Shown here in pieces: positions 42,883 through 53,703 of a stretch of DNA of 64,000 nucleotides (position 1 is its first letter; every line of letters starts with the position of its first letter). Location of the stretch: positions 1,349,142 to 1,413,141 of the forward strand of contig NZ_VLLL01000005.1 in the NCBI RefSeq assembly GCF_007994225.1, in the 5' to 3' direction. The notes beneath the pieces were generated by a model. It was not told the origin of the DNA, searched no databases, and worked only from the letters and a program-made list of their open reading frames with translations. The stretch is from Stackebrandtia albiflava (GTDB lineage Bacteria; Actinomycetota; Actinomycetes; Mycobacteriales; Micromonosporaceae). Both the position numbers and the translations under genes were made by a program.

Positions 42883-44177
42883 CCGGTTGGCTGATCAAGG
42901 GTGCGTCGATCCTCGGACGGGAACGGGCCGACGTGCTCGTGGAGTCCGGACGCATCACCGGGATGGGTGCCGATCTGGCGGCCGGCGACGCCACCGTGGT
43001 GGACGCCGACGGACAGATCCTGTTGCCCGGCCTCGTGGACCTCCACACCCACCTGCGCGAACCCGGCAGGGAGGACGCCGAGACCGTCGCCTCCGGCAGC
43101 CGGGCCGCCGCGTTGGGCGGTTTCACCGCCGTGTGCGCCATGGCCAACACCGATCCGGTGGCCGACACCGCCGGAGTCGTGGAGCAGGTGTGGAGCCTCG
43201 GCCGGGACGCCGGCCTCGTGGACGTGCAGCCGATCGGCGCCGTGACCGTCGGCCTGGCGGGAAGTCAACTGGCGGAACTGGGCGCCATGGCGGCCTCGGC
43301 GGCGAAGGTCAGGATCTTCTCCGACGACGGTCACTGCGTGTCGGATCCCCGGCTGATGCGGCGCGCACTGGAATACGTCAAGGCGTTCGACGGGGTCATC
43401 GCCCAGCACGCCGAGGAGCCGAGCCTCACCGCGGGCGCCCAGATGCACGAGGGCGCGGTATCTGCGAGGCTGGGCCTGGCCGGGTGGCCTGCGGTGGCGG
43501 AGGAGGCGATCATCGCCCGTGACGCGCTGCTCGCCGGGCACGTCGGTTCCCGCCTGCACGTGTGTCACGTCTCCACCGCCGGAAGCGTGGAGATCCTGCG
43601 CTGGGCCAAGTCGAAGGGCTGGCGCGTCACCGCGGAGGTGTGCCCCCACCACCTGCTGCTCACCGACGAGCTCGCCGGATCCTACGACCCGGTGTACAAG
43701 GTGAATCCGCCGCTGCGCACCGCCGACGACGTCGCCGCGCTCCGGCAGGGCCTGGCCGAGGGCATCATCGACGTGGTCGCCACCGACCACGCCCCGCACA
43801 CCCTGGAGGACAAGGAGTGCGAGTGGTCGGCGGCCAGGCCGGGCATGCTCGGCCTCCAGACCGCGCTGCCGATCGTCATCCACACCATGGTCGAACCGGG
43901 TGCCCTGGACTGGGACGGTGTCGCCGAGCGGATGAGCCGCACCCCGGCCCGGATCGCGGGGCTCACCGAGCACGGGCGTGATCCCGCCGTGGGCGGACCC
44001 GCGAACCTGACCCTGGTCGATCCGGCGGCGCGATGGACGGTCGTGCCCTCCGAGCTGGCCGGCCCGAGCCGCAACACCCCCTACTCCGGTATGACCCTGC
44101 CGGGCGTCGTCACCGCGACGTTCCTGCACGGCCGCCCCACGGTGCTGGGTGGCAAGTTGACGGAGTCCGCCTCATGA
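42879..44177 (+). CDS. pyrC: Dihydroorotase
   Basis: 432 aa, ATG start overlapping pyrB. Zinc ligands [10 protein letters not shown] (about 50-59), the Asp in [12 protein letters not shown] (about 306-317), HVCHVST and EVCPHHLLL segments. Type I amidohydrolase-fold enzyme that cyclises carbamoyl aspartate. The stop overlaps a 16-codon mini-ORF (ATGA) that couples it to carA. Confidence 0.96.
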   Translation: MTGWLIKGASILGRERADVLVESGRITGMGADLAAGDATVVDADGQILLPGLVDLHTHLREPGREDAETVASGSRAAALGGFTAVCAMANTDPVADTAGVVEQVWSLGRDAGLVDVQPIGAVTVGLAGSQLAELGAMAASAAKVRIFSDDGHCVSDPRLMRRALEYVKAFDGVIAQHAEEPSLTAGAQMHEGAVSARLGLAGWPAVAEEAIIARDALLAGHVGSRLHVCHVSTAGSVEILRWAKSKGWRVTAEVCPHHLLLTDELAGSYDPVYKVNPPLRTADDVAALRQGLAEGIIDVVATDHAPHTLEDKECEWSAARPGMLGLQTALPIVIHTMVEPGALDWDGVAERMSRTPARIAGLTEHGRDPAVGGPANLTLVDPAARWTVVPSELAGPSRNTPYSGMTLPGVVTATFLHGRPTVLGGKLTESAS

Positions 44178-44224
44178 CCCACGGACGTCCCCACTCCGCC
44201 GAAACCGACAAGGAGCCGACATGA
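44174..44224 (+). CDS. 16-codon coupling ORF between pyrC and carA
   Basis: ATG overlaps the pyrC stop (ATGA) and its own TGA overlaps the carA ATG (ATGA), so a ribosome can pass from pyrC to carA through it. The peptide is hydrophilic (His/Asp/Glu/Lys). In many actinobacteria a membrane-protein gene lies between pyrC and carA; none is present here. It may be a relic or simply translational coupling; a functional peptide is doubtful. An AAGGAG (44211-44216) in it is the carA ribosome-binding site. Confidence 0.4.
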   Translation: MTHGRPHSAETDKEPT

Positions 44225-45519
44225 CAAGGCGAGCCGCCGCCATCCTCGTACTGGAGGACGGCCGGGTGTTCCACGGTGAGGCGTACGGCGCCGTGGGCGA
44301 GACCTTCGGTGAGGCCGTGTTCTCCACCGGCATGACCGGTTACCAGGAGACGCTGACCGACCCGTCGTACCACCGTCAGGTCGTCACCATGACCGCGCCG
44401 CACATCGGCAACACGGGTGTCAACGCCGAGGACGACGAGTCCGGCCGCATCTGGGTGGCGGGCTTCGTGATCCGCCAGGCGGCGAGGATCTCGTCGAACT
44501 GGCGGGCCACGGCGGACCTGGAGGACGAGTTGTCCACGCAGGGCGTCGTCGGCATCTGCGAGGTGGACACCCGCGCCCTGACCCGCCACCTGCGGGAGCG
44601 CGGTGCCATGCGGGTGGGCATCTCCAGTCGCGACACCGACCCCGACCGCCTGCTGGCCAAGGTCCTGGAGTCGCCCGGCATGACGGGCGCGGACCTGGTC
44701 GGCGAGGTGACCACGTCGCGGCCGTACACGGTGGCGGCGGAGGGCGAACGACGCTTCACCGTGGCGGCACTGGATCTGGGCATCAAACGCAACACCCCGC
44801 GCCGGATGGCGCGGCGGGGGGTCGAGACCCACGTCCTCCCGGCGCACTCGACGGTGGAGGAGATCCTGGCGTCCTCGCCTGACGCGGTGTTCCTGTCGAA
44901 CGGACCCGGTGACCCCGCCACCGCCTCCCACCAGGTGGCGGTGACCCGCGAACTGCTGCGCCGCCGCGTCCCGGTGTTCGGCATCTGCTTCGGCAACCAG
45001 GTGCTCGGCCAGGCACTCGGCCTCGGCACGTACAAGCTCAAGTACGGGCACCGCGGCATCAACCAGCCGGTCGCAGACCTGTCCACCGGGAAGGTCGAGG
45101 TGACCGCGCACAATCACGGGTTCGCGCTCGGCTTGCCGAGTGCGAACGGAAAGCACGGTGCGTTGGGCCTGCCCGACGCGAACGGGAAGCGTGGTGCGCT
45201 CGGCTTGCCGGGCGCGAACGGAAAGCATGGCGCGTTGGGCCTGCCCGACGCGAACGCCGAGCAGGGCGCGGCCGCCGACGGGATGGAGCCGATGTCGCGG
45301 CCCGACCCCGTGTCCCTGGAGTTCGACACCGACTTCGGACGGGCGAGGGTCAGCCACATCTGCCTCAACGACAACGTGGTCGAGGGCGTGGAGTGCCTGG
45401 AGGTACCCGCGTTCTCCGTGCAGTACCACCCCGAGGCCGCGGCCGGTCCCCACGACGCGGACTACCTCTTCGACCGACTGGTGGACCTGATCGAGGGGAG
45501 CCGGCGTGTCTCGGTCTGA
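44221..45519 (+). CDS. carA: Carbamoyl-phosphate synthase, small (glutaminase) subunit with repeat insertion
   Basis: 432 aa, ATG start with AAGGAG 4 nt upstream. N-terminal small domain (1 to about 175) and class I GATase with catalytic Cys in [10 protein letters not shown] (about 257-266) and His-x-Glu in QYHPEAAAG (about 401-409). Between HNHGFAL and EFDTDFG, where E. coli CarA has a short loop, four 12-residue repeats (ALGLPxANGKxG) plus a linker are inserted, about 60 residues extra. The catalytic residues remain. It releases ammonia from glutamine for CarB. The insertion follows the HNH motif that lies near the active site, so it may affect regulation or assembly. Confidence 0.94.
   Translation: MTRRAAAILVLEDGRVFHGEAYGAVGETFGEAVFSTGMTGYQETLTDPSYHRQVVTMTAPHIGNTGVNAEDDESGRIWVAGFVIRQAARISSNWRATADLEDELSTQGVVGICEVDTRALTRHLRERGAMRVGISSRDTDPDRLLAKVLESPGMTGADLVGEVTTSRPYTVAAEGERRFTVAALDLGIKRNTPRRMARRGVETHVLPAHSTVEEILASSPDAVFLSNGPGDPATASHQVAVTRELLRRRVPVFGICFGNQVLGQALGLGTYKLKYGHRGINQPVADLSTGKVEVTAHNHGFALGLPSANGKHGALGLPDANGKRGALGLPGANGKHGALGLPDANAEQGAAADGMEPMSRPDPVSLEFDTDFGRARVSHICLNDNVVEGVECLEVPAFSVQYHPEAAAGPHDADYLFDRLVDLIEGSRRVSV
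45124..45267 (+). repeat. Four 36-bp in-frame tandem repeats within carA
   Basis: Units of 36 bp encode [36 protein letters not shown] and [12 protein letters not shown]. Units 1 and 3 are near-identical in DNA and so are units 2 and 4, so the array grew as a duplicated 72-bp pair. The reading frame is kept throughout. Confidence 0.85.
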
Positions 45520-45593
45520 CCGTTCCACAGTGACATCCCATCGGGTGGGGGCCGTCGGGGTCCCGTCGCATCAGAGCAGGAAAGCGGGAGCCA

Positions 45594-48500
45594 GTGCCTA
45601 AACGCGAAGACATCAAGCACGTCCTGGTGATCGGGTCCGGCCCGATCGTCATCGGCCAGGCGTGCGAGTTCGACTACTCCGGAACGCAGGCGTGCCGGGT
45701 GCTGAAGGCGGAGGGGCTCCGAGTCAGCCTCGTCAACTCCAATCCTGCGACCATCATGACCGACCCGGAGTACGCCGACGCGACCTATGTGGAGCCCATC
45801 ACCCCCGAGTTCGTCGAGCAGGTGATCGCGGCCGAACGTCCCGACGCGATCCTTGCGACGCTGGGCGGCCAGACCGCACTGAACACGGCCATGGCGTTGC
45901 ACGAGGCGGGAGTGCTGGAGAAGTACGGTGTCGAGCTGATCGGCGCCGACGTGGACGCCATCCAGCGCGGCGAGGACCGCCAGATGTTCAAGGAGGTCGT
46001 CAAGCGCGCCGGGGGTGACGTCCCCCGCAGCGCGGTGTGCCACTCGATGGCGGAGGTCCACGACACGGTCGCCGAACTCGGCCTGCCCGTGGTGGTGCGT
46101 CCGAGCTTCACGATGGGCGGCCTCGGATCCGGAATGGCCCACACCACCGAGGAACTGGAACGCATCGCCGGTAGCGGACTGGCGGAGAGCCCCACCACCG
46201 AGGTCCTCATCGAGGAGAGCGTCCTCGGGTGGAAGGAGTACGAGCTCGAACTGATGCGCGACCACCGTGACAACGTCGTGGTCGTGTGCACGATCGAGAA
46301 CGTCGACCCGATGGGCGTGCACACCGGCGACTCGGTGACGGTCGCGCCCGCCATGACGTTGACCGACCGGGAGTTCCAACGGCTGCGGGACCTGGGCATC
46401 GCGGTGCTGCGGGAGGTCGGGGTCGACACCGGCGGCTGCAACATCCAGTTCGCCGTCGATCCGGAGACCGGCCGGATCGTCGTCATCGAGATGAACCCAC
46501 GCGTGTCGCGGTCGAGTGCGCTGGCCTCCAAGGCCACCGGTTTCCCGATCGCCAAGATCGCGGCGCGGTTGGCCATCGGGTACACACTGGACGAGATCGC
46601 GAACGACATCACCCGGGCCACACCGGCGGCGTTCGAGCCGACCCTGGACTACGTGGTCGTCAAGATCCCACGGTTCGCGTTCGAGAAGTTCCCGGGTGCC
46701 GACGCGACCCTCACCACGACCATGAAGTCGGTCGGTGAGGCGATGGCGCTGGGACGCACCTTCGGTGAGGCGTTGCAGAAGGCGATGCGGTCCACCGAGA
46801 CCGGTATGCCGGGCCTGTGGACCAAGCCCGATCCGGAGGGTGTCACGCTCGCCGCGACCCTGGAGTCGCTCGCGGAGGGGCACGACGGCCGGCTCTACAC
46901 GGCCGAACGGGCGCTGCGGCTGGGCGCGACGGTGGCGGAGGTCGCCGAGGCGTCGAAGTTCGACCCCTGGTTCGTGGACCAGCTCGCCGCCCTGGTGCAG
47001 CTGCGTGACGAGGTGGAGTCGGCGGCGGTCCTGGACCTCCCGTTGCTGCGGCGCGCCAAGCGCGCCGGTTTCTCCGACCGGCAGCTCGCGGCGTTGCGTC
47101 CGGAGTTCGCCGGCGAGGACGGCGTCCGGCGGCTCCGGCACCGGTTGGGGCTGCGTCCGGTCTACAAGACCGTGGACACCTGCGCGGCCGAGTTCGAGGC
47201 GCACACGCCGTACCACTACTCCTCCTACGAGGAGGAGACGGAGGTGGCTCCCAGCGACCGGCCGAAGGTCATGATCCTCGGTTCGGGGCCCAACCGGATC
47301 GGCCAGGGCATCGAGTTCGACTACTCGTGCGTGCACGCGGTCAGCGCGCTCCGCGAGGCCGGATTCGAGACCATCATGGTCAACTGCAACCCCGAGACCG
47401 TCTCCACCGACTACGACACCGCCGACCGGTTGTACTTCGAGCCGTTGACGTTGGAAGACGTCCTGGAGGTGCACCACGCCGAGCACGACAGCGGGGTGGC
47501 CGCGGGCGGCCCGGGTGTGGTCGGCGTCGTGGTCCAGCTGGGCGGCCAGACCCCGCTGGGCCTGGCGCGCAAGCTGACCGAGGCCGGTCTGCCGGTCGTC
47601 GGGACTCCCGCGGACAGCATCCACCTGGCCGAGGACCGCGGCGCGTTCAGCAAGATCCTCGCCAAGGCGGGACTGCCGGCTCCCAAGCACGGCACGGCGA
47701 GCACCTACGCCGAGGCCAGGGCGATCGCCGCCGAGATCGGTTACCCGGTCCTGGTCCGGCCCTCGTACGTGCTGGGCGGCCGCGGGATGGAGATCGTCTA
47801 CGACGACACCAACCTGCAGTCCTACATCACCCGGGCGACCGACATCAGCCCCGAGCATCCGGTCCTGGTCGACCGCTTCCTCGACGACGCCATCGAGATC
47901 GACGTCGACGCGCTGTGCGACGGCGGTGAGGTCTACATAGGCGGTGTGATGGAGCACATCGAGGAGGCAGGTATCCACAGTGGTGACTCCTCCTGCGCGC
48001 TGCCGCCGATCACGCTCGGTTCCGGCACCCTCGACCAGATCCGGCGGCACACCGAGGCGTTGGCGTTCGGCATCGGGGTGCGCGGCCTGTTGAACGTCCA
48101 GTACGCGCTCAAGGACGACGTGCTGTACGTGCTCGAGGCGAATCCGCGTGCCAGCCGTACCGTGCCGTTCGTGTCCAAGGCGACCGGTGTGTCGCTGGCG
48201 AAGGCCGCCACCCGCATCATGCTCGGGGCCACCATCGCCACCCTCCGTGAGGAGGGGCTGCTGCGCGCGACCGGTGACGGCGGTGTCATGCCCGCCGACG
48301 CGCCGGTGTCGGTCAAGGAGGCGGTCCTGCCGTTCAAGCGGTTCCGGACCGTGGAGGGCCGGGGCATCGACGCCCTCCTGGGGCCGGAGATGAAGTCGAC
48401 GGGCGAGGTGATGGGCATCGACACCGCGTTCGGACACGCCTTCGCCAAGGCGCAGGCGGCGACGTACGGCGGGGTGCCGACCACCGGGAAGGTGTTCGTG

Positions 48501-48911
48501 TCGGTGGCCGACCGTGACAAGCGCGCCGTCGTGTTCCCGGTCAAGCGGCTCGTCGATCTGGGCTTCACCGTCTACGCCACCAGGGGCACCGGTGAGGTGC
48601 TGCGGCGGCACGGCATCGAGTTCACCGCGGTGCGTCGTCACACCGATCCCGACGGTGACTTGACATTGCGGGACACCGTGGAGCTGATCAGCTCGGGCGA
48701 GCTGGCGTTGGTGATCAACACCCCCGCCGGTTCGACCGGGGTCCGTACCGACGGATACGAGATCCGCAGCGCCGCCGTCGTGGTGGACACCCCGTGCATC
48801 ACCACGATCCAGGGGGCCGCCGCCGCCGTCATGGGCATCGAGGCCATGATCCGAGGTGACTTGACGGTGCGCCCGCTACAGGCGCTGCACGCGGCTCTCA
48901 GCGAGGAATAG
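45594..48911 (+). CDS. carB: Carbamoyl-phosphate synthase, large subunit
   Basis: 1105 aa, GTG start with GGGAG nearby (74 nt after carA). Two homologous ATP-grasp halves: [20 protein letters not shown] at about 15-34 and [17 protein letters not shown] at about 559-575, each with its ATP-grasp core, then the C-terminal MGS-like allosteric domain (about 950-1105). It makes carbamoyl phosphate from bicarbonate, ammonia and two ATP. Length exceeds E. coli CarB (1073) slightly, as in many actinobacteria. Next gene pyrD starts 2 nt after the stop. Confidence 0.96.
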   Translation: MPKREDIKHVLVIGSGPIVIGQACEFDYSGTQACRVLKAEGLRVSLVNSNPATIMTDPEYADATYVEPITPEFVEQVIAAERPDAILATLGGQTALNTAMALHEAGVLEKYGVELIGADVDAIQRGEDRQMFKEVVKRAGGDVPRSAVCHSMAEVHDTVAELGLPVVVRPSFTMGGLGSGMAHTTEELERIAGSGLAESPTTEVLIEESVLGWKEYELELMRDHRDNVVVVCTIENVDPMGVHTGDSVTVAPAMTLTDREFQRLRDLGIAVLREVGVDTGGCNIQFAVDPETGRIVVIEMNPRVSRSSALASKATGFPIAKIAARLAIGYTLDEIANDITRATPAAFEPTLDYVVVKIPRFAFEKFPGADATLTTTMKSVGEAMALGRTFGEALQKAMRSTETGMPGLWTKPDPEGVTLAATLESLAEGHDGRLYTAERALRLGATVAEVAEASKFDPWFVDQLAALVQLRDEVESAAVLDLPLLRRAKRAGFSDRQLAALRPEFAGEDGVRRLRHRLGLRPVYKTVDTCAAEFEAHTPYHYSSYEEETEVAPSDRPKVMILGSGPNRIGQGIEFDYSCVHAVSALREAGFETIMVNCNPETVSTDYDTADRLYFEPLTLEDVLEVHHAEHDSGVAAGGPGVVGVVVQLGGQTPLGLARKLTEAGLPVVGTPADSIHLAEDRGAFSKILAKAGLPAPKHGTASTYAEARAIAAEIGYPVLVRPSYVLGGRGMEIVYDDTNLQSYITRATDISPEHPVLVDRFLDDAIEIDVDALCDGGEVYIGGVMEHIEEAGIHSGDSSCALPPITLGSGTLDQIRRHTEALAFGIGVRGLLNVQYALKDDVLYVLEANPRASRTVPFVSKATGVSLAKAATRIMLGATIATLREEGLLRATGDGGVMPADAPVSVKEAVLPFKRFRTVEGRGIDALLGPEMKSTGEVMGIDTAFGHAFAKAQAATYGGVPTTGKVFVSVADRDKRAVVFPVKRLVDLGFTVYATRGTGEVLRRHGIEFTAVRRHTDPDGDLTLRDTVELISSGELALVINTPAGSTGVRTDGYEIRSAAVVVDTPCITTIQGAAAAVMGIEAMIRGDLTVRPLQALHAALSEE

Positions 48912-48913
48912 GA

Positions 48914-50011
48914 ATGCTTTACAGACGGATGGTCCGCCCGGTCCTGTACCGGGTGGGACGAGGTGACCCCGAGGTGGCGCACGAGCGCACCCTGGGGTGG
49001 CTCGGTTCGATCAGCGGCAAACCGTGGCTGCTGGACGCGCTCAGCCGGTTGAACGTGGTCAGGGACCCGTGCCGGGTGTTCGGCATCGACTTTCCCAACG
49101 CCGTCGGCCTCGCCGCGGGTATGGACAAGAACGGTGTCGCGCTGCACGCGTGGCCGGCCCTGGGGTTCGGGTTCATGGAGATCGGCACCGTGACCTGGCG
49201 TGCCCAACCGGGTAATCCCCGGCCGCGCCTGTACCGGCTCCCCGACAGCAACGCCCTGATCAACCGGATGGGGTTCAACAACGACGGTGCCCAGGCGCTG
49301 GCCCGCCGGCTCGCCTCGGGGCCCCGTCCGAAGGTGCCCGTGGGCATCAGTCTGGGCAAGTCGAAGGCGACCCCGCTCGACCGCGCCGTCGACGACTACG
49401 TGGCGTCGTTCGTCGAGTTGTACCGGTTCGCCGACTACTTCGCGGTGAACGTCTCGTCGCCCAACACGCCGGGGCTGCGCAACCTCCAGGACGCCGACGA
49501 GCTGGCGACGATCCTGCGCGCCCTGTACGAGGAGGGCGTCCACCTGGCCGGTGGTGGCCGCCCCAAGCCGATCCTGGTCAAGATCGCCCCCGACCTGACC
49601 GAGACCGCGATCGGTCAGGCCCTGGAGGTCTGCCTGTCCCACGGGGTCTCGGGTGTCATCGCCGCCAACACGACCCTCGGGCGCGACGGTGTGGCGGCCT
49701 CCGACCTGGAACGCGCCGCCCAGCCGGGCGGCCTGTCCGGGGGGCCGCTGCGGGAGATCACCCGCTCCATCGTGTCCTTCGTGTACCGGGAGACGTCCGG
49801 TCGCCTTCCGGTGATCGGTGTCGGCGGCATCACCGCGCCCGACCACGCGGCCGCCCTCATCGACGCCGGGGCCAGTCTCGTCCAGCTCTACACCGGTCTG
49901 GTCTACTCTGGACCGAGGTTGGTGAAGGGGGCGGCCAGGGCCGCCCGACGCAGCTCCCACCAGACACGATCCCCCCGTCCCCGTCCGCAAGGAGGAGGCC
50001 ACCATGGCTGA
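48914..50011 (+). CDS. pyrD: Dihydroorotate dehydrogenase (quinone), class 2
   Basis: 365 aa, ATG start 2 nt after carB. The N-terminal helices expected for membrane association of class 2 enzymes are visible ([22 protein letters not shown]). FMN barrel motifs: [33 protein letters not shown] with the catalytic Ser, and the C-terminal [20 protein letters not shown]. It oxidises dihydroorotate with reduction of membrane quinone. The last 25 residues are a Pro/Arg-rich tail that overlaps the pyrF start by 8 nt. Confidence 0.95.
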   Translation: MLYRRMVRPVLYRVGRGDPEVAHERTLGWLGSISGKPWLLDALSRLNVVRDPCRVFGIDFPNAVGLAAGMDKNGVALHAWPALGFGFMEIGTVTWRAQPGNPRPRLYRLPDSNALINRMGFNNDGAQALARRLASGPRPKVPVGISLGKSKATPLDRAVDDYVASFVELYRFADYFAVNVSSPNTPGLRNLQDADELATILRALYEEGVHLAGGGRPKPILVKIAPDLTETAIGQALEVCLSHGVSGVIAANTTLGRDGVAASDLERAAQPGGLSGGPLREITRSIVSFVYRETSGRLPVIGVGGITAPDHAAALIDAGASLVQLYTGLVYSGPRLVKGAARAARRSSHQTRSPRPRPQGGGHHG

Positions 50012-50918
50012 CCTGACATTCGGCGCCCGCACCGCGCGGGCACTGGCCAAGCGTGGGCCGCTGTGCGTGGGCATCGACCCGCACGCGCAGCTCCTGCGCG
50101 CCTGGGGCCTGGACGACGACATCGCCGGCGCGGAACGCTTCTGTCTGACCATGGTGGAGGCGATCGCCGGCGAGGTCGCGTTCATCAAGCCGCAGTCGGC
50201 CTTCTTCGAGCGGTTCGGTTCGGCGGGGATCGCCCTGCTGGAACGGGTCGTGACCGAGTCGCGTCAGGCGGGCGCCCTGGTGCTGCTCGACGTCAAGCGC
50301 GGTGACATCGGTTCGACCATGCGCGCCTACGCGCAGGCGTATCTGGATCCGGCCTCGCCGCTGGCCGTCGACGCCGTCACCGCGAGCCCCTATCTGGGTG
50401 TCGGGTCGCTCGAACCGCTGTTCGACATGGCGCAGGCACACGACCGGGGCGTCTTCGTCCTGGCGTTGACGTCCAATGCGGAGGGTGCCCAGGTCCAGAA
50501 GGCCCGCCGCAAGGACGGCCGCACGGTGGGGCAGGCGGTGATCGACGAGATCGGTGGCTTGAACGCCGATGCGGAACCGATGGGTTCGCTCGGCGTCGTC
50601 ATCGGCGCGACGATCACCGGCTGTCGTGAGGAGAGCGAGTTGGCGGGACGGCAGAAGACGTACGGAATCACCCATACCGCGCAGACCACCGGTGAGACCG
50701 CTCACGAGCTGTCCCGCCTCAACGGCCCCATCCTGGTGCCGGGCATGGGGGCGCAGGGTGGGCAGCCGAGCGATCTGCGGCGGGTGCTGGGCGCCGCGGC
50801 GGGAGCCGCGATCCCTTCGTACTCAAGGGAAATCGCTCGTCAAGGGCCTGCTTTGCCTGGTCTGAGGCAGGCTGCGGCGACCGCCATGGAGGCGTGCCGG
50901 AAGGCCATCGGGCGATAG
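50004..50918 (+). CDS. pyrF: Orotidine 5'-phosphate decarboxylase, type 2
   Basis: 304 aa, ATG start with AAGGAGG inside the end of pyrD. Type 2 (long, mycobacterial-like) enzyme with catalytic [13 protein letters not shown] (about 93-105: Asp-x-Lys-x-x-Asp) and the phosphate-binding VPGMGAQGG near 250. It makes UMP, the final step. The characteristic insertion between the barrel strands is present. Last gene of the pyr operon before the mihF promoter. Confidence 0.95.
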   Translation: MADLTFGARTARALAKRGPLCVGIDPHAQLLRAWGLDDDIAGAERFCLTMVEAIAGEVAFIKPQSAFFERFGSAGIALLERVVTESRQAGALVLLDVKRGDIGSTMRAYAQAYLDPASPLAVDAVTASPYLGVGSLEPLFDMAQAHDRGVFVLALTSNAEGAQVQKARRKDGRTVGQAVIDEIGGLNADAEPMGSLGVVIGATITGCREESELAGRQKTYGITHTAQTTGETAHELSRLNGPILVPGMGAQGGQPSDLRRVLGAAAGAAIPSYSREIARQGPALPGLRQAAATAMEACRKAIGR

Positions 50919-50957
50919 CCTGGGAAGATACCTCACCACCAAGGTGGCGACCCCAAG

Positions 50958-50987
50958 TTGCGACGCCTTTGGACGTGTGGTTACGTT
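50958..50987 (+). promoter_or_regulatory. Promoter for mihF
   Basis: TTGCGA, 18-nt spacer, TACGTT: a good sigma70-like pair, giving a leader of about 90 nt before the GTG start of mihF at 51087. Confidence 0.5.
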
Positions 50988-51086
50988 TCCCGCGCTGGGT
51001 TGTTAATCCAGCTTGTGGGAGGGACCGGTCCGGCCGGGCCCTCTACATAGTCCTTAATAGACAATCACCTCACCCTAGGAGACCCC

Positions 51087-51410
51087 GTGGCGCTCCCGCA
51101 ACTCACGCCTGAGCAGCGCGCTGCCGCCTTGGAAAAGGCCGCCGCCGCCCGTAAGGCCCGCGCTGAGCTCAAAGAGAAGCTCAAGACCGGTGAGCTGTCG
51201 CTGGCCGACGTCCTCGCCTCCGCTTCGGAAGACGACATCTCCGGCAAGATGAAGGTCACCGCCGTGCTGAAGGCCCTCCCGGGCATCGGTGACAAGCGGA
51301 CCGTGCAGATCATGGAGAAGCTGAAGATCGCCGAGACCCGCCGTCTGCGCGGACTGGGAGAGCACCAGCGGCAGGCTCTTCTTGCCGAGTTCGCCGACAA
51401 CGACGCATAG
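51087..51410 (+). CDS. mihF: Actinobacterial integration host factor (mIHF/sIHF)
   Basis: 107 aa, GTG start with TAGGAGA 5 nt upstream. Helical, Lys/Ala-rich N-terminus followed by the DNA-binding helix-hairpin-like core ALPGIGDKRTVQIMEKLKIA (about 63-82). This is the actinobacterial-specific IHF, unrelated in sequence to E. coli IHF, used in nucleoid organisation and site-specific recombination. The mihF-gmk-rpoZ-coaBC-metK order is conserved in actinobacteria. Confidence 0.93.
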   Translation: MALPQLTPEQRAAALEKAAAARKARAELKEKLKTGELSLADVLASASEDDISGKMKVTAVLKALPGIGDKRTVQIMEKLKIAETRRLRGLGEHQRQALLAEFADNDA

Positions 51411-51418
51411 TCGTCCGG

Positions 51419-51424
51419 TAGAAC
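51419..51424 (+). promoter_or_regulatory. -10-like box of a probable leaderless gmk promoter
   Basis: TAGAAC ends 6 nt before the gmk GTG at 51431, just after the mihF stop. No Shine-Dalgarno is present. Confidence 0.35.
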
Positions 51425-51430
51425 AAACAC

Positions 51431-52069
51431 GTGAGCTTTGACGAACACCGCCCAACGGCGGCCCGCCTGACGGTTCTCTCCGGGCCGTCCGGTGTCGGCA
51501 AAGGCAGCGTGAAGGCGCTCATTCGGGAACGGTACCCGTGGGTATGGTTCTCGGTGAGCGCCACCACGCGTTCGCCACGGCCTGACGAGATCCCCGGTTT
51601 CCATTACTACTACTACGAGCGAGCCCACTTCGAGAAGCTCGCGGCCGACGGTCAGTTCCTGGAATGGGCGCAGTACGCCAACAACCTGTACGGCACCCCG
51701 CGAGGCCCCGTGGAGGAGCGGCTCGCGGCCGGTATGCCGGCGATCATGGAGGCCGATCTGCAAGGGGCCAGGCAGGTCCGCAAGGCCATGCCCGAGGCGC
51801 AACTGGTCTTCCTGGCGCCGCCGAGCTGGGACGAACTGGTCAGGCGGCTCAAGGGACGCGGCACCGAGGACGCCGAGACCATCAGGCGCCGTCTCGCGTT
51901 GGCGCGCGAGGAACTCGCCGCCGAGGCCGAGTTCGACCACACGATCGTCAACGTGTCCGTCGAGCAGGCCACCGAGGAGCTGGTAGGCTTGCTCGGTTCG
52001 CCGGCGGAGCCGTCCGCGGCCTGTCCGGCGTCGAACCGTTTAATCTCCGAATCTGTGTTAGAGGGCTGA
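51431..52069 (+). CDS. gmk: Guanylate kinase
   Basis: 212 aa, GTG start. P-loop GPSGVGKGS (18-26), GMP-binding [11 protein letters not shown] and [13 protein letters not shown], and the lid-like [20 protein letters not shown]. Phosphorylates GMP to GDP. The C-terminal about 20 residues are a non-conserved tail. The promoter seems to be leaderless and separate from mihF. Confidence 0.95.
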   Translation: MSFDEHRPTAARLTVLSGPSGVGKGSVKALIRERYPWVWFSVSATTRSPRPDEIPGFHYYYYERAHFEKLAADGQFLEWAQYANNLYGTPRGPVEERLAAGMPAIMEADLQGARQVRKAMPEAQLVFLAPPSWDELVRRLKGRGTEDAETIRRRLALAREELAAEAEFDHTIVNVSVEQATEELVGLLGSPAEPSAACPASNRLISESVLEG

Positions 52070-52075
52070 AAGCGC

Positions 52076-52351
52076 GTGTCTGGAACCGTCGCCGACCCCA
52101 TCGGCATCACGAAGCCGCCGATCGACGATCTGCTGGAGAAGTCCCAATCGAAGTACCAGCTCGTCATCTACGGCGCCAAGCGTGCCCGTCAGATCAACGC
52201 CTACTACAGCCAGCTCGGTGAGGGCCTGCTGGAGTACGTCGGGCCCCTGGTCGAGACGACCCCCCAGGAGAAGGCACTGTCGATCGCGCTGCGCGAGATC
52301 GACCAGGGTCTCCTGGTGACCGAGCCACTGGAGCCCGGTTCGGAAGACTGA
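52076..52351 (+). CDS. rpoZ: DNA-directed RNA polymerase omega subunit
   Basis: 91 aa, GTG start, 6 nt after gmk. Contains the omega core [20 protein letters not shown] and [19 protein letters not shown], and a C-terminal acidic tail. Omega promotes assembly of the beta-prime subunit. Co-transcribed with gmk and coaBC as in other bacteria. Confidence 0.95.
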   Translation: MSGTVADPIGITKPPIDDLLEKSQSKYQLVIYGAKRARQINAYYSQLGEGLLEYVGPLVETTPQEKALSIALREIDQGLLVTEPLEPGSED

Positions 52352-52376
52352 ACCGCGAACCGGCCGGAACCCGACG

Positions 52377-53588
52377 ATGAACACCGTCACGTCTCGTCCC
52401 GAGATCGTCCTGGGCGTGTCCGGGGGTATCGCCGCCTACAAGGCGTGCGAACTGCTGCGGCTGTTCACCGAGTCGGGGCACGGCGTCACCGTGGTCCCCA
52501 CCGCGGCGGCGCTCCGGTTCGTGGGCGAGGCCACCTGGGCGGCGTTGTCGGGCCGTCCGGTCGCGACCGAGGTCTTCGACGCCGTCCACGAGGTGCCCCA
52601 CGTCCGGCTCGGGCGTCAGGCCGACCTCGTGGTCGTCGCCCCGGCGACGGCCGACCTGTTGGCCCGCGCGGCGACCGGCCGCGCCGACGACCTGCTCACC
52701 AACATCCTGCTGACCACGCGCGGGCCGGTGCTGTTCGCACCCGCGATGCACACCGAGATGTGGGAGAACCCGGCGACCGCCGACAACGTCGCCGTGCTGC
52801 GCCGCAGGGGCCACATCGTGCTCGAACCGGCGGTGGGCCGGCTCACCGGAGCCGACACCGGCAAGGGCAGGCTGCCCGACCCGGCCCGGATATTCGAGGT
52901 CGCCGTGCGCCTGCTGCGTCGCGGGCCGCGCGCGCCCGACCTCACCGGACGTCACGTCGTGGTGACCGCCGGAGGTACCCGTGAGCCGCTGGATCCGGTC
53001 CGTTTCATCGGAAACCGTTCCTCCGGTAAACAGGGGCACGCCCTGGCACGTGCGGCCTCGGCACGGGGCGCCCGGGTGACCCTGGTCTCCGCCAACGTCG
53101 CGTTGCCCCCACCGGCCGGCGTCGACCTGGTGACGGTCGGCACCACCGCGCAGCTCCACGAGGCCGTCCTCGCCGCGTCCGAGACCGCCGACGTGGTGGT
53201 CATGGCGGCGGCCCCGGCCGACTTCCGTCCCGCGAGCTACCGCACCGAGAAGATCAAGAAGACCACCGACACCACCGGTATGACCCTGGAACTGGTGCCG
53301 AACGCCGACATCGCCGCCGATCTGGGTTCCCGCAAGAAGCCGGGCCGACTGCTGGTGGCCTTCGCGGCCGAGACCGGGAACGGGCTCGCCAACGCGCGCC
53401 GCAAACTCACCGCCAAGAACGCCGACCTCGTCGTCCTGAACGAGGTGGGGGAGGACAAGGCGTTCGGCACCGACGACAACGCCGTCACCCTCGTCCGCGC
53501 CGACGGCACTACCGAGGCCGTCCCGTTGGCGGACAAGGACCAGATCGCCGACCGCATCCTCGACGAGGTGGTGTCGCTGCTCACCTGA
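52377..53588 (+). CDS. coaBC: Bifunctional phosphopantothenoylcysteine decarboxylase / phosphopantothenate-cysteine ligase
   Basis: 403 aa, ATG start 25 nt after rpoZ. CoaC half (1 to about 180) with the flavin-binding GVSGGIAAYKACELL, the VAPATADLLA segment and catalytic Cys replaced by the usual APAMHTEMW context; CoaB half (about 185-400) beginning VVTAGGTREPLDPVRFIGNRS and including FAAETGN and KNADLVVLNEV. Carries out the second and third steps of CoA synthesis from pantothenate. Family length match is good. Confidence 0.95.
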   Translation: MNTVTSRPEIVLGVSGGIAAYKACELLRLFTESGHGVTVVPTAAALRFVGEATWAALSGRPVATEVFDAVHEVPHVRLGRQADLVVVAPATADLLARAATGRADDLLTNILLTTRGPVLFAPAMHTEMWENPATADNVAVLRRRGHIVLEPAVGRLTGADTGKGRLPDPARIFEVAVRLLRRGPRAPDLTGRHVVVTAGGTREPLDPVRFIGNRSSGKQGHALARAASARGARVTLVSANVALPPPAGVDLVTVGTTAQLHEAVLAASETADVVVMAAAPADFRPASYRTEKIKKTTDTTGMTLELVPNADIAADLGSRKKPGRLLVAFAAETGNGLANARRKLTAKNADLVVLNEVGEDKAFGTDDNAVTLVRADGTTEAVPLADKDQIADRILDEVVSLLT

Positions 53589-53703
53589 GCAGTGTCTCGG
53601 TCGGTGCGCGGAACCCGACCGGCCCGGGCGCCACGACGAGCCCCCGCGCGGTGGTGGCTAGACTCGACTCGTTGTCCGTCGTATTCGTCAATCTAGGAGC
53701 ACC

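Noticed and set aside
45462-48641. Long antisense open frame on the minus strand opposite carB (about 1059 codons)
   Set aside because: It is a shadow of carB caused by high GC. It has no Shine-Dalgarno, no domain features, and an Arg/Gly/His-rich composition typical of antisense frames.
53589-53703. SAM riboswitch upstream of metK
   Set aside because: No SAM-I, SAM-II or SAM-IV-like helices could be traced by eye in this 115-nt gap.
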